The notes beneath the pieces were generated by a model that was given only the letters and a program-made list of their open reading frames with translations, did no database searches and was not told the DNA's origin. From Coprinopsis marcescibilis (Eukaryota; Basidiomycota; Agaricomycetes; Agaricales; Psathyrellaceae), in contig ML210232.1 of assembly GCA_004369085.1 (NCBI GenBank), positions 1 to 64,000 on the forward strand: a stretch of DNA of 64,000 nt, in the 5' to 3' direction. A program made the position numbers and the translations under genes. This document shows positions 27,464 through 39,332 of this stretch, piece by piece. Positions within the stretch are counted from its first letter, which is position 1. Each line of letters starts with the position of its first letter.

Positions 27464-27540
27464 TGCATTAAGAGGGAATCGAACCCCCGGCGGGTCGAGA
27501 CAGTTGGCAACGACCCAGGTTACCACTACCCCATTAATGC
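27464..27540 (-). tRNA. tRNA-Gly (GCC), with probable 6-nt intron
   Basis: The minus strand folds as a tRNA. The acceptor arms GCATTAA/TTAATGC have discriminator A. The D stem is GGGT/ACCT with loop AGTGGTA. The anticodon stem is GGTCG/CGACC, and the T arm is GGGGGTTCGATTCCCTC. The anticodon loop region is 13 nt (TTGCCAACTGTCT), best read as anticodon GCC with a 6-nt intron after position 37. A TTTT run follows the 3' end, as for pol III termination. The isotype is less certain than the tRNA call. Confidence 0.8.
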
Positions 27541-29880
27541 GATTTGTGGTGCCTCCTCCTCGAATCACGCCTTACGTTATTTGCTGCGGTAGCAAATGTC
27601 CGTGAAGCCCTTGGGCGGCTGCGCACCTGGCACCTGGGAGGGGTATACTTACCGCACCGATCACATGGGCCCAGGGAAGTTTGGGAGTGACGTTGGACAT
27701 ATGTACATATAACCAAGTGAACAGGCTGGTCATGCTGAGTTTGCACTGTCATCGTTCCAGGGTTGGTTAGCATGTATCGTCGACAGACGCTCATCTGATT
27801 CTCCAGGTTTTTCATCAGTACAACGACGTCTCCTGCATGCCCGAGTATCGCAGAGATTGACTGACTCTTCTCTCTTCAAGGGATACCCGGGTCATCGGCC
27901 AAGCAGGCACTTGAGACGTAGTGACGCTGATACATAGCGGCGGCTCAGCTATGAATTCCCATTACTCTGGTACGGCATCAAGTAAGCTGGTTTGGGGCCT
28001 GGGCACCTCGGAAGATGCTGATGACACTCACTCATCCAACCCTCGAGATGTTTGAAATTGAACCCCGGTTGAAACTTTGATTGCATTGAAGAAACATAAG
28101 GATGTTATTCCCGATGAGTCGTTTCTAGTATACAAGGCGTCCCTATGCGACCGATCCAAACTTGAAAGCGCGCTTAGATCCTTCCGTTCCTGCATGTTGA
28201 TCTCCACTGTTACGATGCAGTACCTATTTGCGCAACAAGTACCTACGCTCGATTTTAAACATGACAGGAGTGGTGGTTATCGATCCTGAAGGCGCGATCG
28301 GTTAGTGGGCGGCAGACGGCCAGTTTCGAGGCAACGGCTCGGAGCTGTGGAAAGGATTCTGGAGTCAACGGTCGACGACGCTTCTATCTTTTCCGCTGGC
28401 ATTCAGGGACGTAGTGACCGCATCCCACACCGGCATTGATACCCGGATATCCTCCAGCCTATACCAGCCCAAACTAGGTGAGGTCCTGCGGCATCTCGCT
28501 ACCAAGTATGCTAAATTGCCTCTGCGATGAGCTGGACCTACGTCATAGGATGGTTGGTTAACTTAGTAGTCACTAGCAGTCAACAGACAATGAGGTCCCG
28601 ATGTTCAGTAAGGACTCACGCCGGGCAAGCCTAACTGCTTTTATTCCCCGCCTGCTGCCCTCATGAACAGTAACTGTTCACGGGATGTAGTATAATCATG
28701 CACACACACCGGGCAGCCAACGACCATTAATACCATAAAAGAAGGTAAAGGTAAGTAACAATAAGCGATATCTGACAACTGACGGTTACGCAGCATTCTC
28801 CTGCGTTAGGTCACCTCTCGTTGGGTGTGGTGCTTGGTTTTACAGTTCATTGAAAACTGTGTCTCCCACCTCCGTGATGTCCCTTTAAGCTACTGAACTT
28901 GTGAAACGATCTGGATATTCCTCCGCGAACAGGGTATCTTTGTGGTATGTGATTGAAAGGACACATCGAGAGCAACGGTGTCTCTCACCTCTGTGCCACC
29001 CCTGCGGTGAATGGCCCGACAAGTTCCACTGTGACATTGCATATACTTGTGTAACAAGGACTCGAGATTGGTTCCTCTGGTAAGCCCTTTCCACTGGCCT
29101 GTTAGATTTTCGGTGTCTGGCGTACCTGAGCGTACTAGCTCAAGTCGCAATCGACTCGAGGTGATGGCAGCAAACAATTAACTGAAAAGCTCGGAATGAA
29201 CTCGGGGGTATACTAAACCAGAGATTGGAACTAACTTCTTCTTGATCAACTGCCTAAAACCGGCGTTCAATTTTTCAAGCTTCAAATCAGCCTGCGACCA
29301 TCGCCTTCCCCGGGTCCGCTTTAGGCTGGGCGCCAATTTGATTTTTTAGGCCGGCGCCCGGATTATGCCGGCATCACCGAACACCGGCTCCGGATGCACA
29401 AGTTCACCAAGTCGCATGCCAGCCGCAGACAGCTTGAGCCCCTGGAGGCATTGTGCATGTCCAAGTTGAAGTTTCGCCAAGTGTTGAGCCCTCGTTCGTT
29501 TTGCTCTAACCTGCACCAAATTCATTCAAGCTCATTTCCTGCATTTCCAGGTGGATGTTGGCTACCCCACACTCGGGATTAGTCAGAAAAAGTCAAAATG
29601 AGACCTGGCCAGTTGGCAGCTCTGCATTTTCAACTTGGTCTTACTTCTGATGCCTATCTCTCCTTCCAGATCGATGATGTGCGTATTGCCTCTCTATTTT
29701 GGTGTCTGTATGAGTAAATCTGAAAAATTCACGCGTAAATTGCAGATCTAGGACAGTCGTTGAATGAACACCAGTTCGTGCATGAGGCAGACCGTGAGAT
29801 TACAAAACTGCAACGAGGATTGCACGGGGATTCTTTGTCTTCTTGACGGTTAGGAAGCTTGACAGCACTCTTTATCTGCC
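27541..29880. other. 2.3 kb without a supportable gene
   Basis: No domain, splice-consistent exon chain or RNA gene was recognised. The last few hundred bases are presumably promoter for the plus-strand gene starting at 29881. Confidence 0.45.
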
Positions 29881-32800
29881 ATGGATCCAGGACAACGGCC
29901 AGAGAACAGCTCAGCAGCACAACCGCAGCCAGGCCTTGGCAGGCAACAGGTACAATTACAAGTACATACTGCCATTCCTTCCATTCATAATGAATCGCGT
30001 TTACAGTGGCCTTTTTTCTGTTTTTTTTTAGACGATGAGTTTACCATCTTCTGTCACTTCAGCTCCCAGTTCGAGTTCTAGAGGTGCAATCGTGGGCCTC
30101 CCGAATCCTGCGGAAGACCCATCCACGCAATCGGTATGTTGTTTTTCAGTCGCGTTGCGGATTTAGCGGAGAGAGTGCATGCTAATGAATGTTATTCACC
30201 CAGAAGCAAAAGGTCGGGCTTGTCGTGTTTGTACGGCGCCGTGACACATGCTAAAGCAGTGATTAACAGGGATCGACACCGACATTGCATTTTCGTTATG
30301 ACAGGGCTCCTCCGGGGCAAGGACCATCTCAGAATGCCCCGCTTTTAGTACAGAATGGTTCTGCACCTTATCCAGGCTCAGGCTCAGGACCGTGGCCTTC
30401 ACATCCAAGCCAATCACCCCACAGCAACCACTACGGAGCACCTTTGCAGCAAGCGTCGCCCCAACGACCACCCTCGAACCCTCAACCACATTCTCCACAT
30501 GGCACCAATGCGTTCTCCACACAGATGCATGCGAATAACAGACCCAGGCCGCCGTCTCAGCAGTCCTCGCCGCAACCACAACAAAGACCGCCGTCGCAGA
30601 ACATGGGCCCGCCGCCACACGTGCGGACACCGTCGTTTCAGAGCGTGCAAAGCAGCCACTCTGGGGCATCAATGCACGCCCAATCACCGACGCACTCGTC
30701 TTTCCAGAGCGTACAGAATAGCCATCCGGGGGTGTCAGGCGGGCACAGCCAGCCGAATTTCCAAAGTGTGCAGAGTGGCCACCCTGGGGCACCGTCCGGA
30801 CACGCACAACCACCTTTTCAGACTGTGCAGAATGGAAATTCTGGAGTATCGATGCACACCCAGCCAAGCCAGCAAACGCATCTTCGGCAAAACAACGTCC
30901 AACCCCAACCCCCACCTCCCCAACCCCATGCCAATCCCGCCGGTTCGCAGTACCGAGCAGCACCCCACCCTCATCAAAGTGGCAGCAGCATGCTCCCCCC
31001 TTCCGGCGGGAAATTGCGACTGCCCGTTCCTCAAGCTGCTGCACCGCTTCCCCGACAAGTGGACCCCTTGCCCGCCCCGGCACCGGATATACCCGCCTCA
31101 TGCATCAACGACGCGCTCAACATCATCATATCGCCGCTCCAAAGCCAGGTAGAGAACGTCTGGTCGCAGAGCATCTCCCGCACGCGCGGCGTGCTCGAGA
31201 AGATCCACCAAGATTTTTCAGCGGCCATCTCCGTCGAACGCGGGCGGACAGGGCAGCTCACCCACCTCTGTGCGCGGATCGAGCAGGAGAAGGCGCAGCT
31301 GCAGCACAAAGCGGCCCTGTTGGAGCAGGACAACGCCATGCTGCGTGCGGGACAGCAGGCGCTGGTTGCGGCGCTGGAGACGGAGAATGCGAAGATGAGG
31401 GAGGATAATGCGAGGCTTTTCGCTGGCCTTAAGCAGCTGGATGAGAACAACGCGAAGCTGCGGGATGCACTGGCTGTGTCGGCTGTTGCGTTGCACAAGT
31501 CGCGGGGGGATTTGAGCGAGGTGGAGACGAGGAGGATGGCGTTGGAGGTGCAGTGTGCTGCGCTCAGCCAGCGGCAGCCGGCTTCCACGCCTAGCACCAG
31601 TGAGGGGGCGCCGGGTATGACGCAGGAGATGGCCTGGGCTAATGTTGGGAAACATCTGGTAGAGCTGCAGCAGGCGTTGCAGAATATGAATGGTGAAAGG
31701 AACGGGTTGGATGAGGCTGAACACCAATTCCAGCAGTTGATAACGAGTCTCGCGTCACGGCCTATGGTATGTCTTTGGTCCCTGCTCTCTCTGCTCGATG
31801 TTGATATATCGATGCTAGATTTCCCCGCCGCAACAGACACAGACAACCTCGACGGTCACGTCGCCGCAACAGCAAAGGAACCACCAAGGCGGACATTCTG
31901 ACGGCCGTACATCCGGTTCTGTAGCTGAAACGGCCATCGACCCCACTGGCAGTCCAAATCGCCCTACGCCCAGCACAAGCGGCCACTCAGCCCCGACCGC
32001 TTCTTCTAGTCGGAAGCGACCACGTGCAGTCTCAGATACATATGATCCAGCACACCTTGGCAATGACAGGCCGACTGTCAGACCTCGGTTGTCCACTATG
32101 CAAGGGGGAACATCGTTGGATTACATGGCGGTGAACAATGACGGTGCCGGGTCATTTGAGAATGCTCAGACGTCGTCGAATCAAGCTCATCAGCAACACC
32201 GACATCGGCAATCGCTTTCTGGGACACACGCTCGAAATACGGGGCACCCAATGTCGCCCCCACCTAGCGGTGGTGCCGGTGGACTCCCCACTCCCTCCCC
32301 AGACCTTCAGCATCGGTCGATTTTGCACTCCAGATCTGCCTCTGGGCCTATTCTCAGAACTGAGATGCGTGTGCCCCCGACACCTCCTAGCTCTGCTTCC
32401 ACGTTTAGCTTTCAAACTCAAGCTCCTTCAACAAATAATCTCCCCAATATCGCCCCCCCTCCCCGTCCTTTCACGCAACTCGCTTTTGGTAAGAATACTG
32501 CACAGCCACCATCGCGGCCCGAGCCAGCGCCGTCCACTCAGAGACAGGCCATCTTCATTCCTTCAACTGGCCAGGCTGGGAATGGTAGACCTGGTTCACG
32601 TCCAGAGAGCCCTTCCAAGGCAGTGTCAAGCCAAAGCGGTGGTTCTGAAACCCACACAGGCCCTTCTTCGCCAAAACCTATACCAATCGTACAGCCTACT
32701 TCAACGAACCCTGTCCCCGTATCGACAGCCCAACCATCCCAATCACCTCATCCTCCTGCTCCTCATGCTCGCAAACTAGCTACGCCGCCTTCAGGCCAGG

Positions 32801-34332
32801 AAATTTGCCCGGATTCAGAGGCTTCCGAGTCGAGGACGTCTCTGAACCCCGTCCGCCCACGATCTATCAATGCTCTACTTGCATCTCCTCCTCCACCGCC
32901 GCCGCCGCCTCACTCCTCGGCACCATCTGATCAAGTACCTTCTGCCAATTCCGGCGTCGACGTGATCATGGCTCATCCACCTGTCGCGCGAAAACTGGCA
33001 CGCGAATCTTCCACGCCTGTGTCCGCAACTGGCAGCAGGGCTTTTAGAGAACAAAGTCCGCCTCGGGCGGGGAATGAAGATGTGGAGATGCGACCTTTGC
33101 CGTCGATGATTAGGGTTAAACCTGACCCTGATGCAGAGATGGTCGTGGAGGAGGAGGAAGAAGAGGGCGAGGAAGAAGAGGAAGAAGAGGAAGAAGAAGA
33201 GGAGACTGGTACAGACCAAAGGATGGGAAGCCCCGAAGAGGACAGGAAAGATTTACTGCAGCAAAAGATGGGCGAAGGCAAAAAACAGGACGCGAGAAAT
33301 GAGGAAGAGAGGGAAGAAGGAGAGATCGCTGAATCTGTGGTAGGATCCGTTGCCCCTACCCCTGCTCCCGCCCCCGCTGAGGTGAAGAAGGAGAGGCCGA
33401 TGACAGTGCCGAGGCGTCCTCTTCTCTCTCATTCCGCTTCCCGTGAACCTTCAATCCAGCCGCGGTCCGCGTCTGTTCTTACTTCACATACTCCTGATTC
33501 ATCGACGACGACAGCGACGACGACAAAGGAAAGAAGCGTTGTCGCTCGCCCTGCACCTCAAGCGTCCTCGGGAAAATCGCAGTCTGCGTCCTCCGATGCG
33601 CCGGCAAGTAGCACTGTACAGCGGGTTCCTTCGGGTGAAAAACGGGATTCGCAGCCTCGCCAGGCACCTATCGTGCCCCCACCACAGCCATCCTCGGGAA
33701 AATCAAAGGAGAGGAATGTCGTACAGCCCAAACCGAAGGAAGCGAGTGACGTGCACCCCAGATCGAAAGAACCGAGCACCGTACGACCGACCGTCAATCG
33801 CCCATCGCCCATTACCGGGCGGGCAGCTAGTACGGAGAAGGTGAAAGACAGAGGGGGTTCCAGTGCTGCGCCTACGTCTGTGGCTACCCGTGCGAATCAA
33901 GTGGCGCACACCGGCTCGACGCAAGTCCACCCCACATCATGGGCGAGGAGTGCGAGTGCCAGCGTGAACACGACGGCTTCGACATCGACCTCTGCACCGG
34001 CACAACCCCAACTCGGTATGATGCACCTCCCGCTGCTGTACAACACCATGCCGAATGGGAGGATGGTTTGCCGGTTGTGTTCGTGAGTGCCATTTCCTTA
34101 ACGATCTGCTATCTGTTATCTTTCTTTCCTTTGCTAACTTTTGTATTCATTGCATAGCACACGCCATGCTGAGACTGGACGCAGCTCGAAAATTGCACGG
34201 TTTGACAAGGATGCGGCGTTTGCGGCGTTGAGAGAGCATAGCATGAGCGAGCATCCTGTTACTTGTGAGCAGATGCTGAAGCTAAGCAGGGGCAAGATCG
34301 TGGAGATGACGCAGAGGATGAGCAAACAATAG
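29881..34332 (+). CDS. Large low-complexity coiled-coil protein with C-terminal C2H2-like finger
   Basis: I do not recognise an established family. The exon chain begins MDPGQRPENSSAAQPQP, then TMSLPSSVTSAPSSSS. A Pro/Gln/Ser-rich block (30285-31060) holds four copies of an FQSVQ repeat. A coiled coil follows at about 31130-31750 (IEQEKAQLQHKAALLEQ, ENAKMREDNARLFAGLKQL). After an intron at 31767-31818 comes a long Ser/Pro-rich region with KRPR, a run of about 20 acidic residues at 33148-33205, and the end MVCRLC. The last exon continues THRHAETGRSSKIARF.. with AALREHSMSEHP. The Cys pair and spaced His form a C2H2-like finger similar to that ending the gene at 61965-63544. The third exon junction near 30240-30270 is ambiguous. 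A nuclear, chromatin- or RNA-associated role is a guess. Confidence 0.75.
30630..30870 (+). repeat. Four tandem about 20-residue FQSVQ repeats
   Basis: Within the preceding gene, units begin SFQSVQSSH, SFQSVQNSH, NFQSVQSGH and PFQTVQNGN, each followed by a Gly and later HxQ. This indicates recent in-frame tandem duplication of about 60-nt units. Confidence 0.75.
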
Positions 34333-34886
34333 GGACAATGCTTTCAGGCGGTTATTTTTTGGTGTAGCGTTGGGTCTGATTTTATTTCGGGTCTCTCTGG
34401 TGGTCTGTGTCTTGGCACCCCACACGCTTTTTTGGACTTTCTTTGATCCCTGTTCGATTGTCAAACCTAGGGTCTTGCTGTGGTATTCTTGTTATTTCGT
34501 CGCCGTTTGTCGCTTGCTATCTTGTCCTTGCAGTTAACCTCGTATTTCGCACACATATGTATCCTACCGCATCACACCTACATCATACTAATAGCTCATT
34601 GTATAATTTCTTGGTCCTTTATGAGCCTCGCCGTGGAAGGGGTAGCGACCGTAATTGTTAATGAGGTGCACCATTGATTAATTAGGCATGCATGTCAGCT
34701 TGCTAGTCGAAACTAACATCTGCACCCATCTTGACAACCAGCTAAACCACCCTATGTATTACACCCGGACCTCAGACCCCCGCTTCGGGTATGGCTGACA
34801 ATAGGCGACCAATGTTGAGGCAAATTGGGATGCATTCATGCCTCGCAGAACACTGCAGGCTGCGTCAGTCATTCGGAAATGCGTTT
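34333..34886. other. Convergent intergenic region
   Basis: The segment lies between the 3' ends of the plus-strand C2H2-tailed gene and the minus-strand NACHT gene. No gene is seen; it is presumably 3' UTR sequence. Confidence 0.5.
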
Positions 34887-36702
34887 TTAACAATCTAAAT
34901 ATCTCACCACACGATGATGGACTTTAGTGTGAAACGCATCTTGTCGCCTGAGAGGGTTTACTGGCTCTCGGCTTGATCCTTTCGGTCTGCACGACCAGGC
35001 AGCTTCGGGTAACATGGCGAATTTTTGCGAAGCCAAGACGCTCCCCACGCCATGATCAACCAAGAGGCTGGCATAAGTAGTCCAAAAGCGAGCAGCGTAC
35101 AAAGCTTCTGCTGTCGGAGAGTGATTTGAAGCGTATGTGGGGTTAGACCACGGGAGAAGATGGTGACAACAAAGTTCCAACAACCCTTTGTCTGTTTTGT
35201 AAATTGGCTGCCAGAATTTGGGAGATCGTGCCTCCGATAGGATATAGTCTTCCAAACTCTTGTGGTGGAGCCAGATAGACTCCCTTGGATGGAGGGAGGG
35301 TGGAGGGATGTGAATGAGGGAGTGGAGGTCACAGAAAGTCGTTTCTGTTGTGCCTAGCCCAAGGTTGTAAAACTTGTCCAAAAATTGGGTCGAGATGACT
35401 TGTGTTTCCAGGAGTGGAGACATATCGGCGAATTGTACAGACGTCATAACAATCAGGCCGTGGAGAAGACGTCTGAGTAAGGCAGGATCTGCGTCAACAG
35501 ACTCCAGGATCACAGAGTACAGTGCGTCCAGGGTGGCAAAAGGATTTATAGCGCTCGATGTGATGAGAGGATAATTCACGGCCAACGTGAAGGTTTCCGT
35601 GAGATTACGATGGGGGTTCTTGACGAAAGTTAGGAACGTCGATGCATAGATGAACTGGCCAGATGCCTTTTCTACCACCTTCTTTACATCTGCTTTGGAT
35701 GGCCAGTCTGCTGGGATGTTGGCAGCGGAAGGATGTTTCGCGCGGATTTCGAAGAGGCTGTCGATGAGGTAGTCCTCAATGTCCGTGTCGCAGCCATAGT
35801 CTTCCAGTTTGATGTGGTAGGTAACTTTCTTGACCTGGTTGTCTTCGTATGTCGAGCGAATGTCGTACTCTGGGCGACTTGCGATAGCAACCCTGAGTGG
35901 CAGTTTGATTTTGGACGACGCGCGAGCGAGCAAGCGTATGAGGCGAACTTGTTCTTCTGGCTTGCGACATTCATCGAGACCGTCGATGATGACAAGGTCC
36001 GGGTTCTTTGATGGGGCGGCTTTGTGGGAGAAAAAGCAGCGTATTCTCCTCCACAGTCGAAGGCGATACCTCCTCTCAGCTGCCTCTTGTTCCGTGGCCA
36101 AACAACTGAATGGACGCGCAATTAATCTCTCGAATTGGACTTCGAGGGACTTTTCGAAGAGAGATGGATCGAACTGAATTTCTTGCTCGATATGTGGTTT
36201 CAGGGCAGGTATGGATGTGCAGAGTTGATATGCGATGGTTGCGACGAATGGGCCTGCGTGGTCGAGCCCAGGTACCCGAGTTGAGAAGAAGTAGGAGGCT
36301 GCCAGGATGCCCCTTTCTTCGCATCGCTGGACCACATCACGTTGGATGCATGTCTTTCCCCCGCCCGCTGGACCAGCGAGCCAGAGCATTGAAAGATGTG
36401 CTGTTTCATCAACAACACCAGTCGTCCACCCCATAATGTCTTCTAGTACCGTCATTCTGGTCCCTTGTTTGCAGCGTGGGGCATACGCGGCGGTTTCAGA
36501 TTCGTGGGTAGCTTGAAAGGCACAGTGTCTTCGAAGCGTATCCATTGGGGTTTCTAGAACGCGATAATGAGTCTGGCTGTGATCGAGGATAAATTGCAAG
36601 AATACCTTGGGCGTAGTTAATATTCGTTGTGGTGTTAAAATCGCGCCCCACACTCACCACATTTGAGTCATGGAGTGTGACGTGTTGAGCGCCGTCAAAC
36701 AT
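34887..36702 (-). CDS. NACHT-domain NLR-like ATPase
   Basis: This two-exon STAND ATPase is of the same class as the genes at 11620 and 14674. Exon 1 (36606-36702) encodes MFDGAQHVTLHDSNVVSVG then RDFNTTTNINYAQ, the shared N-terminal motif. After a 52-nt intron exon 2 begins TPMDTLRRHCAFQATHESE. Key motifs are Walker A LAGPAGGGKTCIQ, FFSTRVPGLDHAGPFVA, Walker B LVIIDGLDECRKPEEQ, IASRPEYDIRSTYED, SGQFIYASTFLTFVKNP and LHHKSLEDYIL. It stops at 34887 with no recognisable C-terminal sensor repeats, giving a protein of about 615 residues. The P-loop and Walker B are intact, so ATP binding is expected. An additional 5' exon upstream of 36702 is possible because an AG acceptor lies just before the ATG. 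Confidence 0.88.
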
Positions 36703-37731
36703 CGTAGCACCTGAGAAGCAATTAGTTTGGTTATTCAGCAGCTTGTCGCGCAGACGTACTCGAGCGTCCTCGAGTATCTATGGATTCCATCTACAGCTGT
36801 TATGCCTGGGTTGACTCCTTGTTGCCAATTGGAAACCCCAACTGACGCAAAGAAGCAGCTAAATCTGCAGGGGATGGATGGTCGGGCAAAAGAGATGTCC
36901 TAAAAGCACTAAATACTCTGTGCTGTGCTACCACAGTGTTGCGGGCCTGTGCTCCAGCGTGGCAGTGTCATCCCTTCAAGTTTTTACTGCTTGCTAACAC
37001 CCCGCAAGTCAACATGTCAGGAATCGGATCTTCGGTCTTTACCACACGTTGAGCTGTGCCTGTCCAAAGTGTGAGATCAGAAGCGAACGCAAGGTAGTGT
37101 CTAACTTGGAGCAGAAAGGTCCTTGCCATTAAAGCGAGATGTTGAGGTGATAGCAGCGAATTTGACGCCAACCAAACGTCTGTAGTCTAGTATCCATGTT
37201 CAAGTCTGAGAGTTGGGATTGAAGGAGCACAAATACTCGTATTTACAACCGATTATCGGTAAGTAAGACGGAGGGTCAAAAAAGTTACCGACTAAATTTC
37301 TTGGTCAAACGGTGGCCGCGCGATCAGCGCGGACAAATTAGAGGCAGCCGGGATGACTTTTGGGCGAACCCGAGGTCCGAACACTCTTTCCTCTTCCCCA
37401 TCACCGCGTTCCCAGCTTTTATCCTCTTTTGTCTCCTAACACCTCCTAACATTACAATCGCGTCAGACGAGGTTAGACGCGGTAGCCCGGCGTGTGGGCG
37501 CACTGATAACTGATACAGGGAGGCAACATAGCTGGTCTCTAGGCCCTCAAACAGCCTGTGGTCAGCCGGACGGAGCCATTTAATCACATTCCAGATTCCC
37601 TATAAATGATCGCTTTGGTGACACCGGCACAATGCCTATTCAATATCCGTGCCTCGTTTCGAGCCCCTTTCCTCTCTGGAACGCGTTATAGACCACGGAC
37701 TCCTGTGCTTGTTCACTTTCAACTCTACTCA
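36703..37731. other. Divergent promoter region between NACHT and Nudix genes
   Basis: These roughly 1.0 kb lie between two divergently transcribed genes. No coding segment is supported. A TATAAAT box on the plus strand at 37601-37607 lies 125 nt upstream of the Nudix ATG; an ATG within it (37606) could add a basic N-terminal extension. Confidence 0.5.
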
Positions 37732-38866
37732 ATGGCGACTTCGACGACGTCTTCTCCCAAAAAACCTGTTCCACGACCTTCAGCGAGTCTGGTCATAGTT
37801 AACGACCGGAACGAGGTTCTTCTCGTGCAACGGAATCCAAAGGCAACCGCCTTTGGAGGGTTTCATGTTCGTCCAGGACTCCTACATTGGCAGAGCCATG
37901 TTTTAATTACCCCCCTAGGTATTTCCAGGGGGAAACTACGACCAGCAGGATAGAACTCTAGCCATTACTGCCATCAGGGAGACATTCGAAGAGTCGGGGC
38001 TGTTACTTGCTTCGTCAACTGACGCAAGCAAGTCTGTTGCGTCTGAACAGTCGCTGGACGAAGCACGTCATGTCATCCATCAACAGAGGAAGACATTCGA
38101 TTCTTTTTTGACCGAGCACAACCTCAAGGCCGATACAGGGTCTCTGCTGCCTTTCACTCAATGGATAACCCCCATCGGGCCTCCCAAGTGAGAGACATCG
38201 TCCTACTCTCTTTGCAGAGGCCTGAGTTATCCATGATAGGCGTTTCGAGACTCAATTCTTCGTCACATTCCTGCCGTCCTCATCGGCCGCCGGTTTCTCC
38301 TCTGGACAAAAACCAGAAAGGCTTCCAACACCCGGTCCGTCGTTAAGTCCTAGCATTCGTGATTATCAACATTCGCTGATCCACTCCTCGCCATTAGATG
38401 GAGGACAAGAAGTCATAGCCGCTCGATTCCTCCATCCATCTGATGCGGTCGCCGAATCAAAAGCTGGGAAACTCAACTTTATGCCGCCACAGTTCTACAT
38501 TCTGTCGACCTTGGCCGAGATCCTGAAAGGATCAGTCAACACGGCCGAACAGCGATCCAAGGTACAAGAACTTTCGAGCGGGGCATTTGGTCGTATGGTC
38601 ATCAACCCCGTTGGGGCAGGTAAAGACGATCAGGGTCGGCAGATCCTGACATATGAAGGTGATGAGCTGCGAGGTGGATCTAAAGGGCGATTGCATCGTG
38701 CTCTGCTCCGAATGACGAAGGGAGTAAGTGGTTGAAGTGTTGTATTTTGAAACGCGTGATTCTAAACCTCGGACCATAGGCACCACAGGAGATATCACTC
38801 GCCAGGAATTTCGATATATTTACCGAGATCGAAGCGATCTCACGTCCTACTTCATCGAAGCTGTGA
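37732..38866 (+). CDS. Nudix hydrolase, peroxisomal (NUDT19/PCD1-like)
   Basis: This is a Nudix pyrophosphohydrolase of the acyl-CoA/CoA diphosphatase type (NUDT7/NUDT19/Pcd1 group), hydrolysing CoA derivatives in peroxisomes. The start is MATSTTSSPKKPVPRPSASL, followed by VLLVQRNPKATAFGGFH, a 52-nt intron (37867-37918), then VFPGGNYDQQD and the Nudix box ending AIRETFEESGLL. Later come WITPIGPPK with an intron into RFETQFFVTFLP, and FMPPQFYILSTLAEIL. The last intron (from gtaagt near 38724) joins to APQEISLARNFDIFTEIEA, and the protein ends PTSSKL with TGA at 38864-38866. SKL is the canonical PTS1 peroxisomal signal. An in-frame ATG at 37606 would add a 42-residue Arg-rich, acid-free leader resembling a mitochondrial presequence. 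Confidence 0.88.
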
Positions 38867-39332
38867 GATGTGGCTGTAGGATAGGACTCAAATTTGCATG
38901 CTACCCCATCCTTGTGCAAACGATGGCCTGTGTTAGATATATTAGTACACAACAGGCCCTGCGCTCACAGGTAAGTTTATTCATAGCTTAGACGGCAAAG
39001 CGCTTGGGCTGCGCTTACTTGACTACGGATGTGTAATTAAGCATGCGGGAAACTGGACTGGCTCTGGTCCAGATGTCTGATGGGTTGTATCACAATACCG
39101 TCAGAAATAGACGCCCGTAGTACGTCATACGTCACTGTCGCGTGTTCCTCTGACCCTTTTACTCCCGGCTTTCTAAGTTCCTTGGTGGGGACCCTTATAC
39201 GGTATCGCTTTCAAGCAATTACCGTCGCACAGTGCCGAACAGAGGTCTTGTATTTATACTATCAAGTTACATTACGAGTCGTTATGCATATTAGTAGGTA
39301 TACAAGTAATGTATTGTTCGAATGCCATATGG
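38867..39332. other. Convergent intergenic region
   Basis: The segment lies between the 3' ends of the plus-strand Nudix gene and the minus-strand NACHT-like gene. No gene is supported. Confidence 0.5.

Noticed and set aside
30285..31152. Long open frames overlapping the coiled-coil gene in other frames and on the opposite strand
   Set aside because: GC-rich, low-complexity coding sequence opens frames in all directions; only the plus-strand frame splices consistently and shows a coiled coil.
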